In this document: in pieces, positions 17,124-25,710 of the stretch
Layout of the letters: each line of letters begins with the position of its first letter
Numbering within the stretch: position 1 is the first letter of the stretch
Assembly: GCA_041687675.1 (NCBI GenBank)
Contig: JAWLBM010000009.1
Span: forward strand, 62,001-126,000
Direction: 5' to 3'
Length of the DNA: 64,000 nt
DNA from: JAWLBM01 sp041687675
GTDB lineage: Bacteria > Pseudomonadota > Alphaproteobacteria > Rhizobiales > Pleomorphomonadaceae
Made by a program: the position numbers and the translations under genes
Notes under the pieces: generated by a model
Seen by the model: the letters and a program-made list of their open reading frames with translations, nothing else
Told to the model about the DNA's origin: nothing
Databases searched by the model: none

Positions 17124-20051
17124 TCAAGCCCGCTGCTTCTGGGCGCGGTCGAGGATCCGGCGCAAATCGTCCGGCAGGGCGGCGGCGCCGAACAGGAAGC
17201 CTTGCGCATAGTCCGCGCCGAAGGAGGCGAGTTCGGTCGCCTCCGCCTCGTTCTCCGCGCCCTCGGCCACCACGTCCATGCCGAGGTCGTGGGCGAGATG
17301 GATGATCGAGCGCAGGATGACCAGCCGGTTGCGGCCGTTGCCCTTGAGGAAGCTCTGGTCGATCTTCAGCGTGTCCACCGGCAGGCGCTGCAGGTAGGCG
17401 AGGGAGGAGAAGCCGGTGCCGAAGTCGTCGAGGGCGAGGCCGGCGCCGAGCTCCTTCAGGCGGGTCAGCACCTGGGTGGCGAACTCCGGGTTCTCCATCA
17501 CCAGGCTCTCGGTGAGCTCCAGCTTCAGCGTCCCCTTCGGCAGCGACGAGCGGGCGAGCACCGCCTTGACGTCGTTGATCAGGTCGTGGCGCAGCAGCTG
17601 GCGGCTCGACACGTTGACGCTCATGAACAGCCGGTCGCCCTGCGGCAGGCTCTCCTGCCAGGCGGCGAGCTGGCGGGCGGCGCGCTCAAGCACGAACAGG
17701 CCGAGCGGGACGATCTGGCCCGAGCGCTCGGCGGCGGGGATGAAGTCGGCCGGGGCGATGCGGCCGCGCTTGGGATGGTCCCAGCGCAACAGCGCCTCGA
17801 AGCCGGCGATGGAGCGGTCGTCCAGCCGCACGATCGGCTGGTACATCACCTTCATCTCCTCCCGCTCCAGCGCCCGGCGCAGGTCGCTCTCCAGCGTCAG
17901 TGCGTCGGCGGCGGCGACGCGCAGCGACGGCCGGAAGCTCTCGGTGCGATCGCCGCCGAGCCGCTTGGCGAAGGTCACGGCCACCTCGGCGTCCTTGACG
18001 AGTTCCTCCGGCTCGCGCTGGTCGCGCTCGAAGGCGGCGATGCCGACGGAGGCGGTGAGGAAGATCTCCCGGTCGCCGAAGGCGATGGCGGCCCGGATCG
18101 CCCGCCGCACCGCGTCGGCGAAGGCGGCGATCCGCTCGGGCTCCTGCTCGGAGACGAGGATGATGGCGAAGTGGTCGCCCTCGAGCCGCGCCAGGCTGTC
18201 GAGCGGCTTGAGGAGCCGGCCCAGCCGGCGGGCGAGGGTGAGCAGGATCGAATCGCCCACCGACAGCCCGAGGCTTTCGTTGACCTGGCGGAAGCGGTCG
18301 ATGTCGATCAGGAACACCGTCGGCCGGGCGGAGGACTCCGCCTGCGCCCGGGTCATCGCCGTCGCCAGCCGGTCGAGGAACAGCTCGCGGTTGGGCAGGC
18401 CGGTGAGGTTGTCGTGCACGGCGTCGTGCAGCAGCCGCTCCTGGGCGGTCTTGGCGTCGGTGATGTCGAGGAGGGTGCCGACGCAGCGGATCACCTCGCC
18501 GTCGTTGCCGAGGATCGGCCGGGCGCGCAGGCGGAACCACTGGTAGTGGCCGTCGCGGGCGCGCAGGCGGAAGCTCTGCGCCAGCCGGCCGCGGCGGGTC
18601 TCGACCACGGTGTCGAGCGTCGCCTTGAAGCGGTCGCGGTCCTGCGGGTGGAGCACCTCCAGCCAGTCGCGCGCCGGGCCCTCCAGGGTTCCCCGCTCGA
18701 CGCCGAGGCTCTCCTCCGCCTCCGCCGAGGTGTAGATGAAGTCGCGGGCGACGTCCCAGTCCCAGATGATGTCGCCGGAGCCGGTCAGCGCCAGCGCGCG
18801 CCGCTCGGCGTCGTTCATCAGCCCCTCGGCGATCACCCCGCCGGTGAAGGCGTGCTGCATCACCGTGAAGCCGAGCAGCAGCACCAGCAGCACGAGCCCG
18901 CCGGCGAGCGCCGGCTGGACCATGTCGTTGGCGAGCGTGCCGGTGACCGCGAGCCCGGTGCCCACCAGCCAGGCGATGAACAGCAGCCAGGTCGGGATCA
19001 GCATGATCGCGCGGTCGTAGCCGCGGAAGGAGAGGGCGAGGATGAGCAGCAGCCCGAACACGCCGAGGATCGCCATCACGCCGCGGGCGATGCCGGCGGC
19101 GATCGCCGGGTCGTAGAGGGCGACGCCGAACAGGGCGACCAGCGCCAGCAGCGTGATCAGCACCACATGGCTGTAGCGCACGTGCCAGCGGTTGAGGTTG
19201 AGGTAGGCGTAGAGGAAGATCACCAGCGTCACGGCGATCATCACCTCGCTGCCGGCCCGGTACAGCTGGTCGGCCCCGGGCTCCACCCGGAACACCTTGT
19301 TCCAGAAGCCGAAGTCGACGCTCACATAGGCCAGCACCGCCCAGGCGAGGGCCGCCGTGGCCGGGAACATCATCGAGCCCTTGACCACGAACAGGATGGT
19401 GAGGAACAGCGCCAGCAGGCCGGAGATGCCGAGCACGATGCCGCGGTAGAGGGTGTAGGCGTTGACGCTGTCCTTGTAGGCGTTCGGCTCCCAAAGGGTC
19501 AGTTGCGGCAGCTCGTCCGCCCGCAGTTCCGCGACGAAGGTCACCACGGTGCCGGGGTCGAGGGTGACCAGGAACACGTCCGCGTCCTGGCTCGTCTGCC
19601 GCTCGGGCGGGAAGCCCTGGCTCGGCGTGATCGAGGCGATCCGCGAGGAGCCGAGGTCCGGCTGGAACAGGCCGGAGCCGGCGAGGCGGAAGTGCGGCGC
19701 GACGATCAGCCGGTCGAGCTGCTGGTCGGTCGGGTTGGACAGGGCGAACACCACCCAGGAGGGGTTCGGCTCGGTGCCGCGCGAGCGCACCTCGATGCGC
19801 CGGACGATGCCGTCGGCCCCGGGCGCGGTGGAGACCTGGATCGAGGATCCCGCGTCGCGGCGGACCTCCAGCGCCTGGGTAAGGTCGAGGGCCTCGACGT
19901 CCAGCGGCACCTGGATCGGCTCGGCGGCGAAGGCCGGGCGCGCGGCGATTGCCGCCAGCGCCACCAGGAGGAGCAGGAGAAGGCGTCGTACGCTGGACAA
20001 AGGACGGACCCCGATCAAACCGCCGCGCGGGCAGGGCGCCGGCGGCCTCAC
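17124..20051 (-). CDS. Membrane-bound PAS-GGDEF-EAL protein, probable c-di-GMP phosphodiesterase
   Basis: A 975-residue signalling protein. Order of parts: signal peptide (to about residue 43), periplasmic sensor region to about 210, a bundle of about seven hydrophobic helices to about 410, PAS/PAC domain 425-555, GGDEF domain 560-715, EAL domain 725-970. The GGDEF motif is altered to EGDHF near residue 624, so cyclase activity is doubtful. The EAL domain keeps EALLRW, the asparagine in NVSSRQL, LELTES, DDFGTG, the lysine in LKIDQSF and AEGAENE, so it probably degrades c-di-GMP. The start used is a GTG at 20051; TTG codons at 20018 or 20000 are alternatives that shorten only the signal peptide region. 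Confidence 0.9.
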   Translation of the reverse strand: MRPPAPCPRGGLIGVRPLSSVRRLLLLLLVALAAIAARPAFAAEPIQVPLDVEALDLTQALEVRRDAGSSIQVSTAPGADGIVRRIEVRSRGTEPNPSWVVFALSNPTDQQLDRLIVAPHFRLAGSGLFQPDLGSSRIASITPSQGFPPERQTSQDADVFLVTLDPGTVVTFVAELRADELPQLTLWEPNAYKDSVNAYTLYRGIVLGISGLLALFLTILFVVKGSMMFPATAALAWAVLAYVSVDFGFWNKVFRVEPGADQLYRAGSEVMIAVTLVIFLYAYLNLNRWHVRYSHVVLITLLALVALFGVALYDPAIAAGIARGVMAILGVFGLLLILALSFRGYDRAIMLIPTWLLFIAWLVGTGLAVTGTLANDMVQPALAGGLVLLVLLLGFTVMQHAFTGGVIAEGLMNDAERRALALTGSGDIIWDWDVARDFIYTSAEAEESLGVERGTLEGPARDWLEVLHPQDRDRFKATLDTVVETRRGRLAQSFRLRARDGHYQWFRLRARPILGNDGEVIRCVGTLLDITDAKTAQERLLHDAVHDNLTGLPNRELFLDRLATAMTRAQAESSARPTVFLIDIDRFRQVNESLGLSVGDSILLTLARRLGRLLKPLDSLARLEGDHFAIILVSEQEPERIAAFADAVRRAIRAAIAFGDREIFLTASVGIAAFERDQREPEELVKDAEVAVTFAKRLGGDRTESFRPSLRVAAADALTLESDLRRALEREEMKVMYQPIVRLDDRSIAGFEALLRWDHPKRGRIAPADFIPAAERSGQIVPLGLFVLERAARQLAAWQESLPQGDRLFMSVNVSSRQLLRHDLINDVKAVLARSSLPKGTLKLELTESLVMENPEFATQVLTRLKELGAGLALDDFGTGFSSLAYLQRLPVDTLKIDQSFLKGNGRNRLVILRSIIHLAHDLGMDVVAEGAENEAEATELASFGADYAQGFLFGAAALPDDLRRILDRAQKQRA

Positions 20052-20076
20052 GCACCATGTGGCAAGCGCCGCCGGA

Positions 20077-20706
20077 TCACAAGACGTCCGGCACCCGCTC
20101 CCCGCCCGCTTTAGTGGATGGACGGGGCCTCGGATCGTCGGCGACGAGCGCGAACAGCACGTGGTCCTGCCAGACGCCGTCGATCATGAGGTATTTCCGC
20201 GCCAGTCCCTCGCGCCGGAATCCGGCCTTTTCGAGGAGATGGATCGACCGCTCGTTGTGCGGCATCGACGCCGCCTCGACCCGGTGCAGCCTGAGGTCGC
20301 CGAAGGCGTAGGTGACTGCCGTCCTGACAGCGTCGGCCATGTAGCCCTCGCCGGCGAAGCGCGCGCCCATCCAGTAGCCGAGCGAGCAGCTCTGGGCGAC
20401 GCCGCGGCGGATCTGCGACAGGGTGAGGCCGCCGACCAGGCGGTCGTCGCGGTTGCGGAAGATGAAGAAGGGCGCGCCGATGTCCTCGCGGATCTCGCGA
20501 TGGTAGCGGCGGATGCGGCGGCGGAAGGCCGGGCGGGTGAGGTCGTCGGCCGGCCAGGTCGGCTCCCAGGGCTTCAGGAAGTCGCGGCTCTCGGCCCGAA
20601 GGCCGGCCCAGGCCAGGTGGTCCGCCATGGTCGGGTGGCGCAGGAAGACGCGCTCTCCCCGGAGGATGGGGCCGGTGTCGCCGACGACGACACGCAGCAG
20701 CGTCAT
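20077..20706 (-). CDS. GNAT family N-acetyltransferase (RimJ/RimL type)
   Basis: A 209-residue acetyltransferase resembling RimJ/RimL, which acetylates ribosomal protein N termini or other amines using acetyl-CoA. It shows LRGERVFLRHPTMADHLAW at the start, the central strand GYWMGARFAGEGYMADAV with the acetyl-CoA loop, and the motif HRVEAASMPHNERSIHLLEKAGF near residues 142-164. The ATG overlaps the stop of the M16 peptidase gene (ATGA), so it is probably co-translated with it. The substrate is unknown. Confidence 0.88.
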   Translation of the reverse strand: MTLLRVVVGDTGPILRGERVFLRHPTMADHLAWAGLRAESRDFLKPWEPTWPADDLTRPAFRRRIRRYHREIREDIGAPFFIFRNRDDRLVGGLTLSQIRRGVAQSCSLGYWMGARFAGEGYMADAVRTAVTYAFGDLRLHRVEAASMPHNERSIHLLEKAGFRREGLARKYLMIDGVWQDHVLFALVADDPRPRPSTKAGGERVPDVL

Positions 20707-21983
20707 GCGGCGCTCGCCGCGGCCGAGCCGAAGCGGGCCACGATCGCCTCTCGTTTGGGGACATCGACGATGGGGCCGATGGCGGCGACGGTGGGCGCGC
20801 CCTTGGCCACCATGCGGTCGAGGAACTCGCAGACCATCGCCGGGGTCACCGCGTTGATCTTGTGGACGAGTTCGTCGAGCGGCAGCGGCCGGCCGTGGAA
20901 CATGATCTGCCGGGCGATCTGCCCGGCCCGGGCGGCGGGGCTCTCCAGCGTCATCAGCAGGCCGGCGCGAAGCTGGGCCCGGGCGCGGGCGACCTCCGCC
21001 TCGTCGATGCCGCGGATCGCGCGGGCGACCTCGTCGAGCGTCGTCTCCACCAGCGCCGGCGCATCGCTCTCGCCGGTGGCGGCGGAGATGCCGAACACGC
21101 CGGTGTCGCGGAAGCCCCAGTGGAAGGAGTAGACCGAGTAGCACAGGCCGCGCTTCTCGCGGATCTCCTGGAACAGCCGCGAGGACATGCCGCCGCCGAG
21201 CACCGAGGAGGCGATCTGCGCGGTCATGTAGTCGTCGGCGTGGTAGGAGGCGCCGGGAAAGCCCAGCACGATCTGCGCCTCCATGAGGTCGCGCTCCTCG
21301 CGCCGCTCGCCGCCGCGGTAGACGGCCTCCGTCTCCGCCGGGCTGTCGACGGCGCCATAGGCGGCGAAGCGGTCGCGCACGAGGTCGAGCAGTTCGCCGT
21401 GGTCGACCTTGCCGGCCGCGGCGACCACCGTCTGCGGGCCGGTGTACTGGCGGGCGAGGTAGCGGCGCAGGTCGTCGTCCGAGAAGCCGTTCACCGTCTC
21501 GATCGAGCCGAGGATCGGCCGGCCGATCGGCTGCTCGGGAAAGGCGGCCTCCTGGAAGTGGTCGAAGACGAGGTCCTCGGGCGTGTCGAGCGCTGCCCCG
21601 ATCTCCTGCCCGATGACGTGCTTCTCGCGGGCGAGTTCCTCCGGGTCGAAGACGCTGTCCTGCAGGATGTCGGCGAGGATGTCGAGCGCCAGCGGCATGT
21701 CGCCGGCGAGCACGCGGGCGTAGTAGCTGGTGCTCTCGATCGACGTCGCCGCGTTCACCTCGCCGCCGACGTTCTCGATCTCCTCGGCGATCTGCACCGC
21801 CGAGCGGCGGCGCGTGCCCTTGAAGGCCATGTGCTCGAGGAGGTGCGAGATGCCGTTCTCGGCGACCGCCTCGCTGCGCGATCCGGCCGCCACCCAGACG
21901 CCGAGCGTCGTGGAGGCGAGGTGGGCCATCTGGTGGGAGACCACGGTGATGCCGTTGTCGAGCCTGGTCACGATCACGGACAT
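20703..21983 (-). CDS. M16 family zinc peptidase (processing-peptidase-like)
   Basis: A 426-residue pitrilysin-family protein related to the mitochondrial processing peptidase beta subunit. The inverted zinc motif HxxEH is intact as HLLEHMAFKGT near residues 46-56, and the downstream segment NAATSIESTSYYARV holds the third ligand region. The C-terminal half is the typical inactive repeat. In alphaproteobacteria this gene commonly lies next to thrC, as here; its substrate in bacteria is not established. Confidence 0.92.
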   Translation of the reverse strand: MSVIVTRLDNGITVVSHQMAHLASTTLGVWVAAGSRSEAVAENGISHLLEHMAFKGTRRRSAVQIAEEIENVGGEVNAATSIESTSYYARVLAGDMPLALDILADILQDSVFDPEELAREKHVIGQEIGAALDTPEDLVFDHFQEAAFPEQPIGRPILGSIETVNGFSDDDLRRYLARQYTGPQTVVAAAGKVDHGELLDLVRDRFAAYGAVDSPAETEAVYRGGERREERDLMEAQIVLGFPGASYHADDYMTAQIASSVLGGGMSSRLFQEIREKRGLCYSVYSFHWGFRDTGVFGISAATGESDAPALVETTLDEVARAIRGIDEAEVARARAQLRAGLLMTLESPAARAGQIARQIMFHGRPLPLDELVHKINAVTPAMVCEFLDRMVAKGAPTVAAIGPIVDVPKREAIVARFGSAAASAA

Positions 21984-21990
21984 CGGCGGG

Positions 21991-23403
21991 TCAGACCTCC
22001 ATCGTCACCGCCCGGGCGCGGTCGAGGACGAAGGCCTCCACCGCCTCGAGGCTGTTGTCGAGGACGCTCTGCCGCTCCGGCCTGGTCATCAGGTCGCCGA
22101 CATGGGCCGGCAGCGGCGGGCGCCGCCCGGTGGCGGCCTCCACGGCGTCGGGAAACTTCGCCGGGTGGGCGGTGCCGAGCGTCACCATCGGAACGCCGGC
22201 GGAGATCTGCCGTTCCGCCACCGCGACCCCGACCGCCGTGTGCGGGTCGAGCAGGTAGCCGGCCTCGCGGTCCACCCGGGCGATCGTGGCGGCCGTCTCC
22301 GCCTCGTCGCTCCGGCCGGCGGAGAAGCCGGCGCGGATGGCGTCGAGAGCGACGGCCTCCAGGGCGAAGGCGCGGGACTGGGAGAGCCCGTCCATCAGCC
22401 GCTTCACCGCGGCGCCGTCGCGGCCGTGCGCCTCGAACAGCAGCCGCTCGAAGTTGGACGAGACCTGGATGTCCATCGACGGCGAGATGGTCGCGGTGAC
22501 GCCGCGCATCTCGTAGCGGCCGGTCTCCAGGCAGCGCGCGAGGATGTCGTTCGAGTTGGTGGCGATCACCAGCCGCTCGATCGGCAGGCCCATGCGCCTC
22601 GCCACATGGCCGGCGAAGACGTCGCCGAAGTTGCCGGTCGGCACGGTGAAGGAGACCGGCCGGTGCGGCGCGCCGAGGGCGACGGCGGCGGCGAAGTAGT
22701 AGACGACCTGGGCGACGATGCGGCCCCAGTTGATCGAGTTGACGCCGGAGAGGTGCACCCGGTCGCGGAAGGCGAAGTGGTTGAACATCCCCTTCACCAG
22801 CGCCTGGGCGTCGTCGAAGGTGCCGGTGAGCGCCACCGCGTGGACGTTGTCGTCGGCCACCGTGGTCATCTGCCGGCGCTGGACGTCGGAGACGCGGCCG
22901 TGCGGGAAGAGGATGAAGATGTCGGTGTTGGCGCGGCCACGGAAGGCCTCGATCGCCGCGCCGCCGGTGTCGCCCGAGGTGGCGCCGACGATGGTGGCGC
23001 GGGCGCCGCGGCGGCCGAGCACGTGGTCCATCATCCGCGACAGCAGCTGCATAGCCACGTCCTTGAAGGCGAGCGTCGGGCCGTGGAACAACTCGAGGAC
23101 GAAGTGGCCGGGCGCGACCTGCACCAGCGGCGTCACGGCGGGATGGCGGAACACCGCGGGGGCGTAGGCGTCCGCGATCATCCGCGACAGCGCCGCCCGG
23201 GGGATGTCGTCGCCGACGAAGGGGGCGATGACCGCCTCGGCGACCTCGGCATAGGGGCGCCCGGCGAAGCCGGCGATGGTCTCGGGCGACAGCCGCGGCC
23301 AGGTCTCCGGGACGTAGAGGCCGCCGTCGCGGGCAAGGCCCGCGAGGACGACGTCGGAGAAGCCGAGGACGGGCGCGGTGCCGCGGGTGCTCACATACTT
23401 CAC
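21991..23403 (-). CDS. thrC: Threonine synthase
   Basis: Converts O-phosphohomoserine to threonine with pyridoxal phosphate. At 470 residues it matches the long gram-negative type. The N terminus (MKYVSTRG) is typical; the PLP lysine lies in HGPTLAFKDVAMQLL near residue 114; the phosphate-binding loop appears as GATSGDTGGAAIEAF. It sits seven bases upstream of the M16 gene, so the three minus-strand genes thrC, M16 and GNAT probably form one operon. Confidence 0.96.
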   Translation of the reverse strand: MKYVSTRGTAPVLGFSDVVLAGLARDGGLYVPETWPRLSPETIAGFAGRPYAEVAEAVIAPFVGDDIPRAALSRMIADAYAPAVFRHPAVTPLVQVAPGHFVLELFHGPTLAFKDVAMQLLSRMMDHVLGRRGARATIVGATSGDTGGAAIEAFRGRANTDIFILFPHGRVSDVQRRQMTTVADDNVHAVALTGTFDDAQALVKGMFNHFAFRDRVHLSGVNSINWGRIVAQVVYYFAAAVALGAPHRPVSFTVPTGNFGDVFAGHVARRMGLPIERLVIATNSNDILARCLETGRYEMRGVTATISPSMDIQVSSNFERLLFEAHGRDGAAVKRLMDGLSQSRAFALEAVALDAIRAGFSAGRSDEAETAATIARVDREAGYLLDPHTAVGVAVAERQISAGVPMVTLGTAHPAKFPDAVEAATGRRPPLPAHVGDLMTRPERQSVLDNSLEAVEAFVLDRARAVTMEV

Positions 23404-23440
23404 GGGTGACGCAATTCCTGTTGCCGGGCCCCCGTCGGGG

Positions 23441-23487
23441 CGCCGGACGATCCTCCGGCGACCCTAACCCCGCGGCCCGCGGGCCGC
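23441..23487 (-). other. Hairpin and perfect palindrome between yqgE and thrC
   Basis: CGCCGGA (23441-23447) pairs with TCCGGCG (23454-23460) across a six-base loop. A separate perfect 16-base palindrome, GCGGCCCGCGGGCCGC, lies at 23472-23487. These lie after the yqgE stop and before thrC and could limit read-through between them. Confidence 0.4.
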
Positions 23488-23512
23488 AAGTTCGCCGCTC
23501 GGAGGAGCCGCG

Positions 23513-24103
23513 TCAGGCGTGGCCGCTCTCGGACGAGAGAAGGGCGGGATCGATCCCCATGGTGGCGAGGGCGCGAAGGTAACGGGTGTCGAGGTCGCCC
23601 TCGAAGATGATCGAGGGGTCGGCGGAGGTGGTCAGCCAGCCGTTGGCCTGGATCTCGCTCTCCAGCTGCCCCGGGCCCCAGCCGGCGTAGCCGAGCGCGA
23701 GCAGGGCGTGCTCCGGCCCGCGACCCTCGGCGATGGCCTTCAGGATCTCCAGCGTCGCCGTCAGCGAGATGTTCTCGTCGATCGGCAGGGTGGAGTTCTC
23801 CAGGTGATAGTCGGAGGTGTGCAGCACGAAGCCGCGGCCGGTCTCCACCGGGCCGCCCCGGTGCACCTTCATGCCGCTGGCGTTCGCCGGCAGCTTGATC
23901 GGCGCGTCCTCGGGCACGATCTCGAGCTGGACCAGCAGGTCCTGGAAGGTGAGGTTGGCGACCGGCTTGTTGATGATCAGGCCCATCGCCCCGTCCGCCG
24001 AATGGGCGCAGAGGTAGACGACCGTGCGCGAGAAGTTGCTCTCCTCCACGCTCGGCATGGCGATCAGGAACTGCCCGTCCAGGAAATCGGACGTGGAGGC
24101 CAT
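23513..24103 (-). CDS. YqgE/AlgH family protein (UPF0301)
   Basis: A 196-residue protein of the YqgE/AlgH family. It shows the conserved opening LDGQFLIAMPSVEESNFSRT, the block GAMGLIINKP near residues 40-49 and HRGGPVETGRGFVLH near 80. The name AlgH comes from alginate regulation in Pseudomonas, but the biochemical function is not settled. Confidence 0.93.
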   Translation of the reverse strand: MASTSDFLDGQFLIAMPSVEESNFSRTVVYLCAHSADGAMGLIINKPVANLTFQDLLVQLEIVPEDAPIKLPANASGMKVHRGGPVETGRGFVLHTSDYHLENSTLPIDENISLTATLEILKAIAEGRGPEHALLALGYAGWGPGQLESEIQANGWLTTSADPSIIFEGDLDTRYLRALATMGIDPALLSSESGHA

Positions 24104-24163
24104 GTCTGCTCTACCCGTGTCTGCTCACGCCCGTGCATCCTGCGGCCGGCGGCCCCGAGCCGA

Positions 24164-24177
24164 CCGTTCCCGAACGG
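24164..24177. promoter_or_regulatory. Candidate operator in the yqgE/dsbD-like divergent gap
   Basis: CCGTTC-CC-GAACGG is a perfect inverted repeat with six-base arms in the gap between two divergent genes. No regulator can be named. Confidence 0.3.
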
Positions 24178-24279
24178 GGATGATCCTTGCGACCTCACGA
24201 CAATATGACGTCCACAGGGGTGGATTCAAGGCGGCCGCGGCCTCGCCTCCGAAGCGATTTGCGGCTATCCCCTTGTGAC

Positions 24280-25104
24280 ATGAAGATGTTGACCGTCCTC
24301 GTCGCAGTCTGCGGCTCTCTTGCCGTCACCGCCGCACCGGCGGCGACGCCGGAGATTCCGGAGCCGTCCACCCGCCTCGTGCTGCCGGGCGGACCGCCCG
24401 TGGACGGCGCCTACCGGGCGGCCATCGAGATCGCGCTGCCGGACGGGTGGCACACCTACTGGCGCAATCCCGGCGATGCCGGCCTGCCGCCGATCTTCGA
24501 CACCTCGGCGAGCGGCAACCTCGCCGCCTTCGAGGTCGCCTTTCCCGCGCCCGAGCGGTGGACGGACGGGTTCTCCACCTCGATCGTCTACCACGACCTC
24601 GCCACCTTCCCGGTGCGGATCGTGCCCGTGGACCCGGGCCGGCCGGTCGACCTCCAGGTGGCGATGACCTTCGGCTTCTGCCGCGAGATCTGCATCCCCG
24701 AGGCCGCAAGCTTTTCCGCCCGGATCTCGCCGGACGACCCGCCCGCGCCCATCGCTGCGGCGCTGGTCGCCGCGGCGGCGGCGAGGGTGCCGGTGCCGGA
24801 GGCCGCTGCGCCCGCCGGTGCGCCGCGCCTCGTCTCGGTCGAGCGCTCGGGAGACGATCCGGCCACGGCGCTCCTCACGCTGACGGTGGAGACCGCCGAC
24901 CCCGCGGCGACGGACCTCTTCGCCGAACCCCCCGAAGGCTGGTGGCTGACCGTGCCGCGGAAGGTCGCCGCCGCTGACGGGCGGGCGGTGTTCGAACTGC
25001 CGCTGAAAGGCATGCCCAAGGCGGCGGAAATCGCCGGCGCGGCGTTCCGGTTCACCCTCGTCGCGCCGGGCGGCGCCGTAGAGGCCGACCGCACCCTCGA
25101 CTGA
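24280..25104 (+). CDS. DsbD N-terminal-domain protein, secreted
   Basis: A 274-residue exported protein. ATG 24280 is chosen because it begins a good signal peptide (MKMLTVLVAVCGSLAVTAAPAA). The mature part resembles the periplasmic immunoglobulin-like domain of DsbD, with the motif GWHTYWRNPGDAGLPP near residue 53 and the cysteine pair FGFCREICIPE near residue 133. The membrane and thioredoxin parts of DsbD are absent, so it probably acts with another thiol-redox partner in the periplasm. A peroxiredoxin follows on the same strand. Confidence 0.85.
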   Translation: MKMLTVLVAVCGSLAVTAAPAATPEIPEPSTRLVLPGGPPVDGAYRAAIEIALPDGWHTYWRNPGDAGLPPIFDTSASGNLAAFEVAFPAPERWTDGFSTSIVYHDLATFPVRIVPVDPGRPVDLQVAMTFGFCREICIPEAASFSARISPDDPPAPIAAALVAAAAARVPVPEAAAPAGAPRLVSVERSGDDPATALLTLTVETADPAATDLFAEPPEGWWLTVPRKVAAADGRAVFELPLKGMPKAAEIAGAAFRFTLVAPGGAVEADRTLD

Positions 25105-25128
25105 CCGCGGTCCCATCCCTATTTAGGG
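25097..25128 (+). promoter_or_regulatory. Candidate peroxiredoxin promoter with overlapping palindrome
   Basis: TCGACT at 25097-25102 and TATTTA at 25120-25125 are 17 bases apart. The second hexamer lies inside the inverted repeat CCCTA-TT-TAGGG (25117-25128), one of the few AT-rich spots here, which could bind a repressor. Confidence 0.3.
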
Positions 25129-25188
25129 CATCGCGGCCGCCCCGGCCGCCGAAGACCTGCGCAAGCCCGCAACCGGAGACAGAGAGAG

Positions 25189-25674
25189 ATGACGATCGCC
25201 GTCGGCGCCAAGCTTCCCGCCGCCACGTTCAAGGTTCCGACCGCCGACGGCGCGGCGGAAATGACGACCGAAGAGGTGTTCGCCGGCAAGAAGGCGATCC
25301 TGTTCGGCGTGCCGGGGGCGTTCACGCCCACCTGCAGCAACAATCACCTCCCGGGCTTCCTGGAGAATGCGGACGCGATCCACGCCAAGGGCGTCGATGT
25401 CATCGCCTGCCTCTCCGTGAACGACCATTTCGTCATGAAGGCCTGGGCGAACCACACCGGCGCCAAGGACAAGATCCTGTTCCTCGCCGACGGCTCGGCC
25501 GAGTTCACCCGCGCCGCCGGCCTCGACCTCGACATGACCTCCCGCGGCTTCGGCGTCCGCTCCAAGCGTTTCGCCGCCATCGTCGAGGACGGCGTGGTGA
25601 CCTCGCTCGACATCGAGGACAGCCCCGGCAGCGCGGTGGTCTCCGGCGCCGCGGCGGTGATCGCCAAGCTCTGA
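25189..25674 (+). CDS. Peroxiredoxin (Prx5 type)
   Basis: A 161-residue thiol peroxidase that reduces hydrogen peroxide and organic peroxides. The active-site motif PGAFTPTCSNNHLPGF near residues 42-57 holds the peroxidatic cysteine at about residue 49, with the conserved threonine, proline and downstream arginine (SRGFGVRSKRF). Length and layout match the Prx5/AhpE-like group fused to no glutaredoxin. A purine-rich AGAGAGAG tract precedes the ATG. Confidence 0.95.
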   Translation: MTIAVGAKLPAATFKVPTADGAAEMTTEEVFAGKKAILFGVPGAFTPTCSNNHLPGFLENADAIHAKGVDVIACLSVNDHFVMKAWANHTGAKDKILFLADGSAEFTRAAGLDLDMTSRGFGVRSKRFAAIVEDGVVTSLDIEDSPGSAVVSGAAAVIAKL

Positions 25675-25710
25675 CGGGGCGGGCGACCCGGTCGGGGGGC
25701 CGTCACGCCC

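Noticed and set aside
16866..20114. Plus-strand open frame of over 1000 codons opposite the EAL gene
   Set aside because: It is a long stop-free frame caused by very high GC. Its sequence is low-complexity (GDE-, AVG- and H-rich) and it conflicts with a gene showing PAS, GGDEF and EAL motifs.
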